Source: Flavihumibacter stibioxidans (GTDB lineage: Bacteria; Bacteroidota; Bacteroidia; Chitinophagales; Chitinophagaceae). From it: a DNA stretch of 64,000 bases. The position numbers and the translations under genes are program-made. The stretch spans positions 124,001-188,000 of the forward strand of contig NZ_MBUA01000027.1 of the NCBI RefSeq assembly GCF_014332695.1, read 5' to 3'. Shown here one piece after another: positions 63,464 through 64,000 of the stretch (positions within the stretch are counted from its first letter, which is position 1; each line of letters begins with the position of its first letter). The notes below the pieces were generated by a model, which was not told the origin of the DNA, made no database searches, and saw only the letters and a list, made by a program, of their open reading frames with translations.

Positions 63464-64000
63464 ATGTATATTCCAAAGCATTTCCGTGCCGAAAACGAAG
63501 AGGAAATATTTTCTTTCATGCAGCAATACAGTTTTGCAACGATAGTTACGGCAAAGAATAATCTTCCCATAGCCACCCATCTCCCCTTTACTGTTTCGCG
63601 TAAAGAGGGGCGGATTACCATGGCTGCTCATTTCGCAAAGGCAAATGATCAATGGAAAGATCTTGACGGTGGTCGGGTACTGGTGATCTTCAGCGAACCC
63701 CATGCGTATATTTCCCCCAAACATTACGATAAGGAACAATCCGTGCCTACCTGGAACTATATCTCCGTTCATGCATATGGGAATGCCAGCCTGGTTTCTG
63801 AGCCGGGCGCTGCCATGGCTATGCTGGAGGATATGATAAATCAGTATGAACCCGGGTATAAGGTCCAGTGGGATGGACTTCCCCTGGAATTCAAACTTAA
63901 AATGCTGAATGGTATCGTTGCATTTGAGATCCATGTCGATGACCTGCAGGCTGTCCAAAAGCTTAGTCAGAACAAATCTGCTGTGGAGCAGAAAAGGATT
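63464..64000 (+). CDS. PaiB-family FMN-binding protein (3' truncated)
   Basis: The ATG at 63464 opens a frame of 179 codons that is still open at the window end. MYIPKHFRAENEEEI is the typical PaiB start (YxPxxF), ATHLPF follows, and SPKHYDKEQSVPTWNY is the conserved core of the split-barrel flavin-binding fold. PaiB relatives are described as negative regulators of sporulation or degradative enzymes in Bacillus. The role in Bacteroidota is unknown. The last residues of the protein are missing. Confidence 0.92.
   Translation, partial: MYIPKHFRAENEEEIFSFMQQYSFATIVTAKNNLPIATHLPFTVSRKEGRITMAAHFAKANDQWKDLDGGRVLVIFSEPHAYISPKHYDKEQSVPTWNYISVHAYGNASLVSEPGAAMAMLEDMINQYEPGYKVQWDGLPLEFKLKMLNGIVAFEIHVDDLQAVQKLSQNKSAVEQKRI

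Overview
The window reads as a chromosomal segment of a Bacteroidota bacterium, most likely of the Chitinophagaceae or a close relative (inference). Support comes from -7 promoter elements of the TAnnTTTG type, start sites without Shine-Dalgarno sequences, an Oar-like TonB-dependent receptor, a CzcA-TolC fusion, OmpA proteins with thrombospondin type 3 repeats, a fused DAHP synthase/chorismate mutase, DUF5683 beside parAB, and many SPII lipoproteins. I see no transposase, integrase, phage gene, rRNA or CRISPR. There is one tRNA.

Layout. 1-6372 (+): aromatic amino acid operon (aminotransferase, tyrA, DAHP synthase/chorismate mutase, aroB, aroA, aroC). 6407-11305 (+): DUF952 protein, L,D-transpeptidase, RlpA, an OmpA-like protein and an unknown membrane protein. 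11306-16757 (-): penicillin-binding protein 1A and a large TPR protein resembling PorW/SprE. 16879-19470 (+): a catalytic-domain-less M23-type anchor, bactofilin, AtpZ, a four-helix membrane protein, a SprT-like protein and a beta-barrel. 19478-20105 (-): an acetyltransferase and a possible 31-residue membrane protein. 20210-28536 (+): a metal operon (operator, TonB receptor, small protein, CzcA-TolC fusion, adaptor).

28538-36710 is the most unusual gene block. Two ATP-grasp enzymes, a YbdK-type carboxylate-amine ligase, a class I glutamine amidotransferase, an amidohydrolase lipoprotein, a second lipoprotein, a small helical protein and a cupin lie on the minus strand, with a divergent esterase. 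It looks like a pathway that makes or modifies a peptide-like small molecule. 36818-40051 (-) is the Oar-like receptor. 40213-40820 is a gene-free array of degenerate 19-bp repeats whose two ends carry one motif in opposite orientations; I cannot assign it to a known element.

40864-64000 is mostly housekeeping: ribBA, TamB-like protein, kdsA, threonine dehydrogenase, a TlpA-like protein, the dapB-DUF5683-parB-parA block, an MBL-fold hydrolase, a flavin reductase, a metallophosphoesterase, a beta-barrel, dapD, an EamA transporter, tRNA-Leu(CAG), two unrecognised lipoproteins, a 3-oxoadipyl-CoA-type thiolase and a PaiB-like protein cut by the window end. Two intergenic repeat families are scattered through the window: a palindrome with core CACCCGACGGGTG (three loci) and an 8-bp tandem GAATGGGT-type repeat (two clear loci, two or three weaker ones).
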